NCBI GenBank assembly: GCA_030625685.1
Contig: DAOUQJ010000004.1
Span: forward strand, 71,028-135,027
Direction of reading: 5' to 3'
Source of the DNA: Oscillospiraceae bacterium
Lineage (GTDB): Bacteria; Bacillota; Clostridia; Oscillospirales; Oscillospiraceae
Length of the DNA: 64,000 bases
Under the pieces are notes generated by a model. The model did no database searches. It worked only from the letters and a program-made list of their open reading frames with translations, and had not been told where the DNA came from. A program made the translations under genes and the position numbers. Positions 21,860 to 28,911 of the stretch are shown piece after piece (the first letter of the stretch is position 1; each line of letters starts with the position of its first letter).

Positions 21860-22585
21860 TTATCTATTTCTTGCGGATGCTTTTTGTGGGTTAGAACGAG
21901 CAGACGCTTTTTGTGGGTTAGAGGAAGTGCCAGCTTCGCCACGTTTTGCACGTAGAACTTTTGCTGTAGACTTCACATAAACCAAGCCGCCTTTAGGGCC
22001 AGGGATCGCGCCACAAACTGCAATCAAATTGAACTCAGGATCAACTTTTACAATGTCAAGGTTTTGAACAGTAACTTGTTCAGCACCCATGTGACCTGCA
22101 CCGATTTTACCTTTGAAGATTTTAGAAGGGTCAGAACCTGAACCCATCGAACCTGCATGACGGTGAACCGGACCGCCACCGTGAGTCATTGGTGTGCGTC
22201 CTGCGTTCCAGCGTTTGATAACGCCAGCGAATCCTTTACCTTTGCTGACGCCTGTTACGTCAACACGGTCGCCCTCTTCAAATACAGCAACTGTCACGTC
22301 GTCACCAACGTTAAGTTCTTCTGCATTGTCAAGTTTGAATTCTTTAAGCACTTTTTTCATAGCTACTTCAGCTTTTTTAAGGTGCCCTTGTTCAGGTTTA
22401 GAAAGTTTTCTTTCTGGGACATCCTGATAACCCAATTGGACAGCAGTATAGCCGTCTTTTTCCTCAGTCTTCTTCTGCACAACTACGCAGGGTCCTGCTT
22501 CAATAACAGTGACTGGGATGACCTTACCGGCTTCATCAAAGATCTGAGACATGCCGACCTTTTTGCCGATGATGGCCTTTTCCAT
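21860..22585 (-). CDS. rplC: 50S ribosomal protein L3 with repeated C-terminal tail
   Basis: A 241-residue early-assembly protein near the peptidyl transferase centre. The tryptophan-finger region (GFAGVIKRWNAGRTPMTHGG) and SDPSKIFKGKIGAGHMG are present. The C-terminus carries an extension in which the nonapeptide SNPQKASAR occurs twice in tandem (bases about 21863-21925), encoded by an almost exact 27-bp repeat. Ordinary L3 proteins end near residue 210-220. Confidence 0.97.
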   Translation of the reverse strand: MEKAIIGKKVGMSQIFDEAGKVIPVTVIEAGPCVVVQKKTEEKDGYTAVQLGYQDVPERKLSKPEQGHLKKAEVAMKKVLKEFKLDNAEELNVGDDVTVAVFEEGDRVDVTGVSKGKGFAGVIKRWNAGRTPMTHGGGPVHRHAGSMGSGSDPSKIFKGKIGAGHMGAEQVTVQNLDIVKVDPEFNLIAVCGAIPGPKGGLVYVKSTAKVLRAKRGEAGTSSNPQKASARSNPQKASARNR

Positions 22586-22643
22586 TTGTTTTCCTCCTTA
22601 AAGTAAGGTTATTGGTTGACAAACTTAGTAATTTGCCAACATG

Positions 22644-22678
22644 ACCCGTCTATCCAAAAACCCGATAGACTAGTGGGT
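22644..22678 (-). other. hairpin in the rpsJ-rplC spacer
   Basis: GTCTATC and GATAGAC (22648-22654 and 22664-22670) form a 7-bp stem around a 9-nt loop, with outer ACCC/GGGT able to extend it. No T-tract follows on the minus strand, so it is not an ordinary terminator. It lies in the 114-nt rpsJ-rplC gap, the longest inside the S10 block, and may be a processing or regulatory site. Confidence 0.4.
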
Positions 22679-22699
22679 ACAACAAATTCAATTGACGTC

Positions 22700-23014
22700 T
22701 TATAGTTTGATTTCGATTTCGACGCCAGCTGGTAGATCCAAGCTCATGAGAGACTCTACTGTTTTTGCAGATGGTTTAGTAATGTCAATCAAACGCTTGT
22801 GTGTGCGACGCTCAAATTGTTCACGGCTGTCTTTATATTTGTGGACAGCACGCAAGATTGTCACAACCTCTTTTTTAGTAGGTAGTGGAATTGGTCCTGC
22901 AACGGTCGCACCTGTGCGTTTCGCTGTTTCAACAATTCTTTCACTACTTTGATCAATCAGTTGATGATCATACGCTTTGAGTCTGATACGGATTTTTTCT
23001 TTTGGGGTAGCCAT
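22700..23014 (-). CDS. rpsJ: 30S ribosomal protein S10
   Basis: A 104-residue protein of the 30S head, also known as the antitermination factor Nus[21 protein letters not shown] and [20 protein letters not shown] are diagnostic. It is the first gene of the cluster, with GGAGG upstream, a ~250-nt leader and its own promoter at 23265-23293. Confidence 0.98.
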   Translation of the reverse strand: MATPKEKIRIRLKAYDHQLIDQSSERIVETAKRTGATVAGPIPLPTKKEVVTILRAVHKYKDSREQFERRTHKRLIDITKPSAKTVESLMSLDLPAGVEIEIKL

Positions 23015-23264
23015 TTGTTTTCCTCCTATTCATACGAAGTGATGATTGTTCGCTCCGTACGGTGAGAAACCCTGCACACTATTCCGTGCGTATCATTCCA
23101 AAACATGAAAAAACCGGCAAGCGCCGGCCTCCTCTGTCATGGCGATATACGCTATTACACAGGATTACTCAGCCGCCCGATTCACGGACATACTCCGCAG
23201 AAGTTACCGACAAAGTCGCAATCTCCTGCATCATCGCATACTGCGCCCATAAAGGCACTCAGTC
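23015..23264 (-). promoter_or_regulatory. structured 5' leader of the S10 operon with terminator-like hairpin
   Basis: The transcript from the promoter at 23265-23293 has an untranslated leader of about 250 nt. On the minus strand it contains CCGGC-GCTT-GCCGG followed by TTTTTTC (23114-23127 plus tail). The preceding GAGGAGG can pair with the same U-tract, extending the stem to about 12 bp. This could be an attenuator, or a hairpin hiding a Shine-Dalgarno-like element. An upstream GTG-started frame encodes a possible 29-codon leader peptide that includes SVTSAEYVRESGG and stops before the hairpin. The regulator is unknown. Confidence 0.5.
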
Positions 23265-23293
23265 ATTTTACTAAATATATAGTCTTATGTCAA
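23265..23293 (-). promoter_or_regulatory. sigma-A promoter of the S10-spc-alpha cluster
   Basis: The minus strand reads TTGACA (23288-23293), 17 nt, then TAAAAT (23265-23270). It lies about 250 nt upstream of rpsJ and has the same -35 and -10 boxes as the rpoBC promoter, which would suit coordinated growth-rate control. Confidence 0.85.
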
Positions 23294-23299
23294 GTATAA

Positions 23300-23640
23300 C
23301 TTTGCAAAAATTTTTAGATATTTGTTTGATGTTGTTTCCAAATTTCTCTACAAATTTCTCTACAAATTTCTCTGAAGATTTTTTAATAAATTCACTCAGA
23401 AAATTCTTTCAGTAAATTCTTTCATATAAATTTTTTTGTTGTTTTTAAATTTTTCTAAAATTATTTTTTGAGTTTTTTTATATTTTTCCCTCGAACTACT
23501 TAAATTTTTTCAAAATTTTTAAAGTTACTATTTCACATCAATTCCCCTATTATAATATAAGGTATATTTGCGCTCTTTTTCTTCTACTTTTTGCACCAAA
23601 ATACACTGCTGAAAATTTTTTTGAAAAAACTTTGAAAAAG
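23300..23640. repeat. AT-rich gene-free stretch with 12-bp tandem repeats
   Basis: About 340 nt with no credible gene between the S10 and tRNA promoters. It is very AT-rich, and the unit AAATTTCTCTAC is repeated about 2.9 times at 23340-23373, followed by looser AAATTCTTTC repeats. The A/T tracts lie upstream of two divergent strong promoters and might act as UP elements or as bent DNA. Confidence 0.6.
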
Positions 23641-23643
23641 TTG

Positions 23644-23672
23644 TTGACAAATCGCTAATCTTGCTATAGAAT
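23644..23672 (+). promoter_or_regulatory. sigma-A promoter of the tRNA pair
   Basis: TTGACA (23644-23649), 17 nt, then TAGAAT (23667-23672), 32 nt before tRNA-Met. It diverges from the S10 promoter. Confidence 0.85.
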
Positions 23673-23704
23673 AAATCTTGCGTTAAGCGTTGTGTAGCGA
23701 ATAC

Positions 23705-23781
23705 GGCGGTATAGCTCAGTTGGCTAGAGCACACGGTTCATACCCGTGGTGTCACTGGTTCAAATCCAGTTACCGCTACCA
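23705..23781 (+). tRNA. tRNA-Met (CAU)
   Basis: A 77-nt cloverleaf with encoded CCA. The anticodon loop TTCATAC gives CAU between the CACGG/CCGTG stem; the TTCAAAT T-loop is present. The acceptor stem GGCGGTA/TACCGCT, with a terminal G-U pair, is the same as in the elongator tRNA-Met of Bacillus, so elongator is favoured over initiator or lysidine-modified tRNA-Ile. Confidence 0.95.
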
Positions 23782-23805
23782 ACACTTAAAAAATTCAAAT
23801 TATAT

Positions 23806-23880
23806 GGCCCGTTGGTCAAGCGGTTAAGACACCGCCCTTTCACGGCGGTAACACGAGTTCGATTCTCGTACGGGTCACCA
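23806..23880 (+). tRNA. tRNA-Glu (UUC)
   Basis: A 75-nt cloverleaf with encoded CCA. The anticodon loop CTTTCAC gives UUC within the CCGCC/GGCGG stem, the T-arm is ACGAG-TTCGATT-CTCGT, and the acceptor stem is GGCCCGT/ACGGGTC with one G-U pair. It is co-transcribed with tRNA-Met and followed directly by a terminator. Confidence 0.96.
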
Positions 23881-23913
23881 AAAAGACGTCTGCAATATGC
23901 AGACGTCTTTTTA
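23881..23913 (+). terminator. bidirectional terminator after the tRNAs
   Basis: A perfect 14-bp stem AAAAGACGTCTGCA / TGCAGACGTCTTTT with a 3-nt loop, starting at the base after the tRNA-Glu CCA. A-runs and T-runs on both sides let it also serve the convergent holin gene. Confidence 0.92.
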
Positions 23914-23930
23914 TTATATCTATCACCAAA

Positions 23931-24191
23931 TTATTTTTGACAATCGTTACTTTCGTGTGACGTTTCAATGGTGAGTTTAATTTCTCGCTTTCGCTCACGC
24001 CAATGCCGATTGTCATTCCACCAGACACGAAAAGCAGAAAAGACTGTAATAATGCTAGTGCTGAGTTCATTGATGAATTCATCGTCAATGGGCAGAATGC
24101 GATAGCCCATATTAAAACAGATTTGATTCATAAGTGCTAACGCTAAGAGGGTGGTTCTCGATAGTGCGGTGCATAACCTTTTTTGATCCAT
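23931..24191 (-). CDS. orphan phage holin-like small membrane protein
   Basis: An 86-residue protein resembling the SPP1/Dp-1 family of phage holins. There is a hydrophobic segment TLLALALMNQICFNMGY, then the LPIDDEFINELSTSIITVFSAF segment and the W-W-N-D-N-R-H-W motif that precede the charged tail in that family. ATG 24191 is chosen because AGGAG lies 8 nt upstream (the frame is open to a GTG at 24200). No endolysin or other phage gene adjoins it, so it is probably a prophage remnant next to a tRNA, or a domesticated holin. Confidence 0.75.
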   Translation of the reverse strand: MDQKRLCTALSRTTLLALALMNQICFNMGYRILPIDDEFINELSTSIITVFSAFRVWWNDNRHWRERKREIKLTIETSHESNDCQK

Positions 24192-24318
24192 TTTTCTCAC
24201 TCCTCTTTCTCAGTCTATGTCCAAGCTAGTAGATTTGCGCCATCCACAGCGCGCTTTGTCACGCATTCGCCATACAGGAATAGGATGAATTACACTACTT
24301 GAAATGCAGGTGTTATTC

Positions 24319-24957
24319 ATGTTTTCTATGCTTTCTATCCTTGAAGCCATTTTGATTGTCATAGCGCTCTCTACGGACGCTTTTGTCTCTGGGTTTGCCT
24401 ATGGCGCCAATAGAATTAAAATTCCTCTCACGTCTGTCTTTGTCATCAATTGCATTTGTTGCTCTATGTTGGCACTCTCCCTTTTTCTTGGCACTTTTAT
24501 TAGTGAATTTCTTGCACCCTCCGTCACGCATGGCATATGTTTCTTACTGCTCTTATTCCTCGGTATGAGTAAGATTTTTGACAGTGCCGTCAAGGCGCTC
24601 ATTCGCCGACATGAACGCTTTGAAAGAAAACTACACTTTAATATGTTCCAGCTCGGTTTTATTCTCAAAGTATATGCAAACCCTGAAAAAGCAGACCGAG
24701 ACCAATCCAGAGTGCTAACAGCCTTAGAAGCCTCATATTTGGCATTTGCCCTTTCTTTGGATAGCTTAGCGGTTGGGTTTAGCGCAGGTATTACGCATAC
24801 ATATCCACTTCTTGTTGTCATACTTGCTTGGGTTTCTGATATGCTCTCCATCATTTTAGGTGCTAAGCTAGGCCATGCGATATCTTCTAAAATTAATCTA
24901 GATTTGTCTTGGCTGAGCGGTGTTTTGCTGATTTTCTTGGCGATTCTCAAAATCTAA
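24319..24957 (+). CDS. ytaF: sporulation membrane protein YtaF (MntP-like)
   Basis: A 212-residue membrane protein with about six hydrophobic segments. The two symmetrical motifs ALSTDAFVSGFAYG and ALSLDSLAVGFSAG, each with a buried Asp, mark the YtaF branch of the MntP/LysE-like superfamily. YtaF is a conserved sporulation protein of unknown transport activity. ATG 24319 is chosen (AGGTG 7 nt upstream) over ATG 24304. It lies just upstream of the interrupted spore gene pdaB, on the same strand. Confidence 0.85.
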   Translation: MFSMLSILEAILIVIALSTDAFVSGFAYGANRIKIPLTSVFVINCICCSMLALSLFLGTFISEFLAPSVTHGICFLLLLFLGMSKIFDSAVKALIRRHERFERKLHFNMFQLGFILKVYANPEKADRDQSRVLTALEASYLAFALSLDSLAVGFSAGITHTYPLLVVILAWVSDMLSIILGAKLGHAISSKINLDLSWLSGVLLIFLAILKI

Positions 24958-24978
24958 TCACTATGCTTGTCAAATATG

Positions 24979-25010
24979 GTATGTTTCTCTTTGCAAAACA
25001 TATCGTTTTA
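24979..25010 (+). promoter_or_regulatory. possible sporulation-sigma promoter of pdaB
   Basis: GTATGTT, 13 nt, then CATATCGT resembles mother-cell sigma-E promoters (ATATT-type -35, CATA-type -10) more than a sigma-A promoter; no good TTGACA/TATAAT pair is present. In B. subtilis pdaB is known to be sigma-E dependent. The match is partial, so this is only a suggestion. Confidence 0.3.
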
Positions 25011-25042
25011 TAACAGAGTATTTTATATAAAGGAGTTCTGTT

Positions 25043-25594
25043 ATGAAATGCATTATTCTACGTCTCAAATGGCTGACTGCTGTTTTTAGCATCCTTATGG
25101 CTGCTTGTATGCTCATGTTTGTCAATCATCCTGCATTTGTCAGCACCTCAGCAACCGAAAGGCAGCTTCCCATCTACTGTGTGCAAGCAGATTACCCTGT
25201 CTGCTCCTTTTCCTTCGATGCCTCTTGGGGCGACAGCACCACACAAGACATTCTTGACGTATTGAATCGTTATCACATCAAAACAACCTTTTTTGTTGTG
25301 GGAGACTGGGTGAGCCGCAACCCTGATACCGTGAAGTTAATTCATGATGCAGGTCATGAAATTATGAATCATTCCAATTCTCATGCTCATTTCAATACAT
25401 ACACACCGGAACAAATCTTAGCTGATATCGAACTTTGCAACAGTAAGATCGAAGAAATTACTGGCATTGCCCCTACCCTTTTTCGCCCACCTTATGGCGA
25501 ATATAACGATCGTGTCATACAGACTGTACATTCCTATGGCATGGAAACCATCCAGTGGGATGTTGAAGAACGCCATACAGCTTCAAGCCAATGA
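25043..25594 (+). CDS. pdaB: PdaB-type spore polysaccharide deacetylase, N-terminal part, interrupted
   Basis: First 174 codons of a NodB-fold deacetylase of the sporulation PdaB family, followed by 9 foreign codons (EERHTASSQ) and a stop. It has a signal/anchor segment at residues 8-32, then FSFDASWGD (PdaB-style motif 1), HEIMNHSNSHAHF (motif 2) and FRPPYGEYN (motif 3). It ends at METIQWDV, just where the family continues with DSLDWKD. That continuation is at 45026-45268, in the same strand and frame. Excising the 19,461 bp between them at the shared TGA gives a 254-residue protein, the length of B. subtilis PdaB. AAGGAG lies 7 nt upstream of the ATG. In B. subtilis PdaB is needed for stable spores. 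Confidence 0.93.
   Translation: MKCIILRLKWLTAVFSILMAACMLMFVNHPAFVSTSATERQLPIYCVQADYPVCSFSFDASWGDSTTQDILDVLNRYHIKTTFFVVGDWVSRNPDTVKLIHDAGHEIMNHSNSHAHFNTYTPEQILADIELCNSKIEEITGIAPTLFRPPYGEYNDRVIQTVHSYGMETIQWDVEERHTASSQ
25546..25590 (+). other. attL-like left junction of the pdaB-interrupting element
   Basis: pdaB sequence ends at the TGA of 25564-25566. To its left is the half-site TCCAGT (25551-25556), 8 nt before the GA; to its right the element half-site runs AGAACGCCATACAGCTTCAA (25567-25586). The same TGA occurs at 45025-45027. The reconstructed attB has TCCAGT/ACTGGA outer arms centred on GA. Confidence 0.8.
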
Positions 25595-25738
25595 AATCAC
25601 ACCATTCTCACAAACCCATCCCGCTCAATCCAGTGCCATCTGCTTGAGGTTAAGTGCGATTTTATATAATCGAAAAAAATAATCTATGTTTCGTTATCTC
25701 TCACTTCATACTGCCACCAACAAGACAGCTATGTATCT

Positions 25739-26947
25739 CTATGCCTTGCGTATGTTTAAATTAATGATGAGACCCACCAGAGAAAATAAGAGTAGAATCA
25801 TAAATATGCTTATATAGCTCCCTGTGGATGCAACAAGCAATCCAGCAAGTGTTGCAGTCGTTGAAGCAGGAACTAAATGTGTCATTAAAATACTAAAGTT
25901 CGAAGCATAGTATTTACTCCCATATAGTGCCGAAACTACAGTCGCCAGGGTCGATCCAGAATATCCATAAGAGAAACCACTTAGGCACAACCCTACACTC
26001 CCCAAAACCAGATTTGATTGCATTGTAGCAAGTAGGAGAAGCATCGTAGACAATATTCCAATTCCACTTGCAGATAATTTTGTCACAGGCATACCACAAT
26101 GGTCAAACAATATACCAGCAGAAATCCGTCCAAGCCCATTGCACACTGAAATGACACCAACTAGATTGAGCGAGAAAAACTCACTGCCACCGAGTGTAAT
26201 GCTGTATTCTTTCGCGAAACTGAGTGCCGTACTGCCAATAGACGCCAGAAGTGTGAAAAAAATAAAGAGTTTCCAAAAGGAAAAGCGGTGTAACATTTCC
26301 TTGCTGCTGTAATTGCGAGATTCCTCAATCGCCATGTTCTCCATATGACAGCTGATGATTGCGTTATCCATTGTCTCTCTTGGTGTTCGCATCAAAATAG
26401 CACCCAACAAAACAATAAACCCAGGCGATACACCCAGCAATGCGTAGGTAGCGCGCCAACCAACAATCGGATTGTCAATGAGTTGTGCCGATATATTACC
26501 AAATAACAGACTGCTCAATCCATAGCCAATTCCGAGCACCCCTGAACAGAGTCCTTTGCGATTAGGAAACCATTTCATTGTTTCAGAGATGACGGTATTA
26601 AACACAATCCCCGTACCAGTGCCAACGAAGACACCATACGCAATGTGCAAGGGCACCGTGCTTCTGCCGTCTAGGCAGGCTGATATCAAAAAGCCAGAAG
26701 ATATCAGCAAGGCACTCACCAACATACGTGCACGCACGTTGACCTTATCCGAGATCATCCCAGAAAGTATACCTCCAAAGGCAAAAAAACAAATGGACAA
26801 ACTATAGGTAAGCGCTAATTGCGTTGCAGTCCAGTGGAACTCTTCTAAAAGCGGAACTTTTAGTATAGACCATGCATAAATGAGACCAATGAAAAGCTGA
26901 ATGATAAAACCAAGCAACAGATAAAGCCAACTTTTTTGAAATTGCAT
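25739..26947 (-). CDS. MFS transporter, oxalate/formate antiporter (OFA) family
   Basis: A 402-residue transporter with about twelve membrane segments. FIGLIYAWSILKVPLLEEFHW and LALTYSLSICFFAFGGILSG are typical of the OFA branch, whose members carry monocarboxylates and dicarboxylates. The loop 2-3 motif is SDKVNVRARMLV. ATG 26947 is chosen (GGGAGG 7 nt upstream) over upstream in-frame codons. It diverges from the LysR gene at 27109, its likely regulator. The substrate cannot be read from the sequence. Confidence 0.85.
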   Translation of the reverse strand: MQFQKSWLYLLLGFIIQLFIGLIYAWSILKVPLLEEFHWTATQLALTYSLSICFFAFGGILSGMISDKVNVRARMLVSALLISSGFLISACLDGRSTVPLHIAYGVFVGTGTGIVFNTVISETMKWFPNRKGLCSGVLGIGYGLSSLLFGNISAQLIDNPIVGWRATYALLGVSPGFIVLLGAILMRTPRETMDNAIISCHMENMAIEESRNYSSKEMLHRFSFWKLFIFFTLLASIGSTALSFAKEYSITLGGSEFFSLNLVGVISVCNGLGRISAGILFDHCGMPVTKLSASGIGILSTMLLLLATMQSNLVLGSVGLCLSGFSYGYSGSTLATVVSALYGSKYYASNFSILMTHLVPASTTATLAGLLVASTGSYISIFMILLLFSLVGLIINLNIRKA

Positions 26948-27027
26948 ATGAAAACCTCCCTGTGTTTTTATGCTGTTTTCTGCATCCATCACACAAGAAT
27001 TTTCCTCGATGTATTCCTGTTGCCTTT

Positions 27028-27056
27028 ATTTTATCCTGCTATATAACAGTTGTAAA
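27028..27056 (-). promoter_or_regulatory. sigma-A promoter of the MFS gene
   Basis: The minus strand has TTTACA (27051-27056), 17 nt, then TAAAAT (27028-27033). The -35 box lies inside the dyad at 27045-27062, so a bound LysR protein could touch RNA polymerase. Confidence 0.65.
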
Positions 27057-27062
27057 ACTGTT
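27045..27062. promoter_or_regulatory. probable LysR operator
   Basis: A perfect inverted repeat AACAGTT-GTAA-AACTGTT in the 160-nt divergent region. It overlaps the -35 boxes of both the MFS promoter and the lysR promoter, the usual position of an autoregulated LysR-type site. Confidence 0.65.
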
Positions 27063-27078
27063 GATTTTTGTGTATGAT
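27050..27078 (+). promoter_or_regulatory. sigma-A promoter of the lysR gene
   Basis: TTGTAA (27050-27055), 17 nt, TATGAT (27073-27078), about 30 nt before the lysR start. It overlaps the dyad at 27045-27062, which suggests autoregulation. Confidence 0.6.
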
Positions 27079-27108
27079 ACAAGTAAATTACTGTGAAAAG
27101 GGTGCATT

Positions 27109-28029
27109 ATGAATTTCTTAAGTATGAAATACTTCGTAGCAGTTGCAGAAAGTCAAAGCATTACACAAGCAGCTGAACAATTACACATCACACAACAGAC
27201 TCTGAGCGCTCATCTAGCTAACATAGAAAACGAAATAGGATCTGTGCTCATCATTCGCAGTACACCACTCAAACTCACCTATGCAGGCGAGATATTTCTC
27301 AAATACGCTCTTCAATTTGAAATGCTATACAAATCTCTTGAAGAAGAAATGGCAGATGTGCGCGCGGAAACAAGAGGTAAACTACACATTGGAATTGCAC
27401 CAACAAGGGGGCACGCACTCATGCCCGATTTGATTGCTCAATTTCAAGTGTTGTACCCCCAAATTGAAATTCAAGTAGAAGAAGCCTCCAATGATATTTT
27501 GACACAAAAGCTAATCGATAGAAAACTTGACTTAATCCTCGCCAGTTTTTCTGATGATATTTCAGAAATCAATTCCCAAGTATTCTACGAGGAAGAAGTG
27601 GTCTTACTCATTTCACATTTGTTATTAGATGACATTTTCAAGGAAAGCAATCGTAGTGTCATCGCATCTCTAAAAGAAAAGCAAGATATCTCCCTGTTAA
27701 AAGACTGCCCTTTTCTTTTAAGCAACGCTGACGATATCGCAGGTAAAATCGGGAACAGAGTGATGAATGAAGCAAACTTCACTCCAAAAATCTCAACTCA
27801 GTCCAACAACATTGATATTTTACTAGAACTTTGCGCAAAAGGCAGCGGCGCTTGTTTCACACCCGAAATTTTAGCGCAAAAGACACTGTCTCATGACACA
27901 CTTTCTCAGATGGAGCTCTTTCGCTTTGGAAATACGGCTGCGTATCCCATCAAATTTGGCTGGCATAGTCAAACATATTGTCGTAAAGCAATCTTCAATT
28001 TTATTCAAACTGCACTCAATTGGCAGTAA
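27109..28029 (+). CDS. LysR-family transcriptional regulator
   Basis: A 306-residue protein. The N-terminal winged helix-turn-helix is clear (MKYFVAVAESQSITQAAEQL then HITQQTLSAHLANIENEIGS), followed by a periplasmic-binding-protein-like effector domain starting near residue 90. An AAGGG ribosome binding site precedes the ATG. It is transcribed divergently from the OFA-type transporter, with a shared operator, so it probably controls that gene in response to the transported acid. Confidence 0.93.
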   Translation: MNFLSMKYFVAVAESQSITQAAEQLHITQQTLSAHLANIENEIGSVLIIRSTPLKLTYAGEIFLKYALQFEMLYKSLEEEMADVRAETRGKLHIGIAPTRGHALMPDLIAQFQVLYPQIEIQVEEASNDILTQKLIDRKLDLILASFSDDISEINSQVFYEEEVVLLISHLLLDDIFKESNRSVIASLKEKQDISLLKDCPFLLSNADDIAGKIGNRVMNEANFTPKISTQSNNIDILLELCAKGSGACFTPEILAQKTLSHDTLSQMELFRFGNTAAYPIKFGWHSQTYCRKAIFNFIQTALNWQ

Positions 28030-28088
28030 TTGCTCTAATCTTGTAGAAATTTTATTCAATATTTCTGAGATTAATTTAAACAAAGCAT

Positions 28089-28131
28089 AAAAAAACCCGC
28101 TACAAGACACTACTTGTAGCGGGTTTTTTTT
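28089..28131 (+). terminator. bidirectional terminator between lysR and the DUF1847 gene
   Basis: An 11-bp stem CCCGCTACAAG / CTTGTAGCGGG (28096-28106, 28113-28123) with an A-run before it and eight T after it. It serves the converging genes on both strands. Confidence 0.92.
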
Positions 28132-28203
28132 ATTATAATAGCGAGTCTAAACACAAAATTCAACTATTGTTATGGATATAAAACTTCCTTTTGCAAAACG
28201 CAT

Positions 28204-28830
28204 TTATTTCTTTTTGCGCAGTTTGCCTTTATAGTAACTATCCGCTGTATAGATAGCTCCCAATGGGTTATGCGCCAAAACACGATCTTTGACGGCAAAA
28301 ACTGTTACAGGTGCATTTGAATACTTAAAAAACAGAGAATCGTGCCCCACACAGAGGCCCAATGCAATGTTGAAATCTGTCTTGGCTTCATTGAGCAGCG
28401 TTGCCTGCCCAATGGGGTTACACATTGGTTCATAGGTGTTGGGTCGAAGTTTTTCTTCTTCTTTGATTCCAAGTTGCTCTTTCGGAACACTTCCAACTTT
28501 ACAAATCACTGACTCCACCTCAAACCCATGGCTTTGTAAGATTTCAGAGCAGATCTTAGCTTCTTTGCTCAGCCCAATACAAAATGCCAAGCCTAGTTTT
28601 TGATAGCCACATTTGTTTGCAAAGTCAATGATTTCTTCCAGCCTTGTTTTCTTTGCGTAACCACCCGATTCTGTGAGCGCTGAAAAATAAGCCAATTTCT
28701 GATCTTCTTCATCGTCATACAAAGCGATAATTTTTTCCATGTGTTCCTTGTCACAAGGGCAATTGATCGGAGTTTTGTCTAGATCCCCAGATCGACATCC
28801 ACGTTGCTGACATAATGCACAAATATACAT
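28204..28830 (-). CDS. DUF1847 family protein, predicted metal-binding
   Basis: A 208-residue protein with an N-terminal cysteine cluster (CALCQQRGC and INCPC) that probably binds metal. Later segments GLAFCIGLSKEAKI, MCNPIGQATLLNEAKTDFNIALGLCVGHD and KDRVLAHNPLGAIYT are typical of DUF1847, a family of anaerobes with unknown function. The start at 28830 is chosen over an in-frame TTG two codons upstream. It stands alone between a terminator and the rluA-like gene. Confidence 0.8.
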   Translation of the reverse strand: MYICALCQQRGCRSGDLDKTPINCPCDKEHMEKIIALYDDEEDQKLAYFSALTESGGYAKKTRLEEIIDFANKCGYQKLGLAFCIGLSKEAKICSEILQSHGFEVESVICKVGSVPKEQLGIKEEEKLRPNTYEPMCNPIGQATLLNEAKTDFNIALGLCVGHDSLFFKYSNAPVTVFAVKDRVLAHNPLGAIYTADSYYKGKLRKKK

Positions 28831-28911
28831 ACACAAACTTCTTTCTCACTTATTTCATTCTGATTCATTCATCTCAATAAATCATGTATTGTCTTTGATA
28901 ACTTGCTTTTT

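Noticed and set aside
23062-23299. Plus-strand ORFs of 64-70 codons opposite the rpsJ leader
   Set aside because: They cross the S10 promoter and leader hairpin, have no ribosome binding site and resemble no family.
23340-23373. CRISPR-like repeat
   Set aside because: The 12-bp unit is directly adjacent without spacers and is low-complexity AT sequence, so it is a simple tandem repeat.
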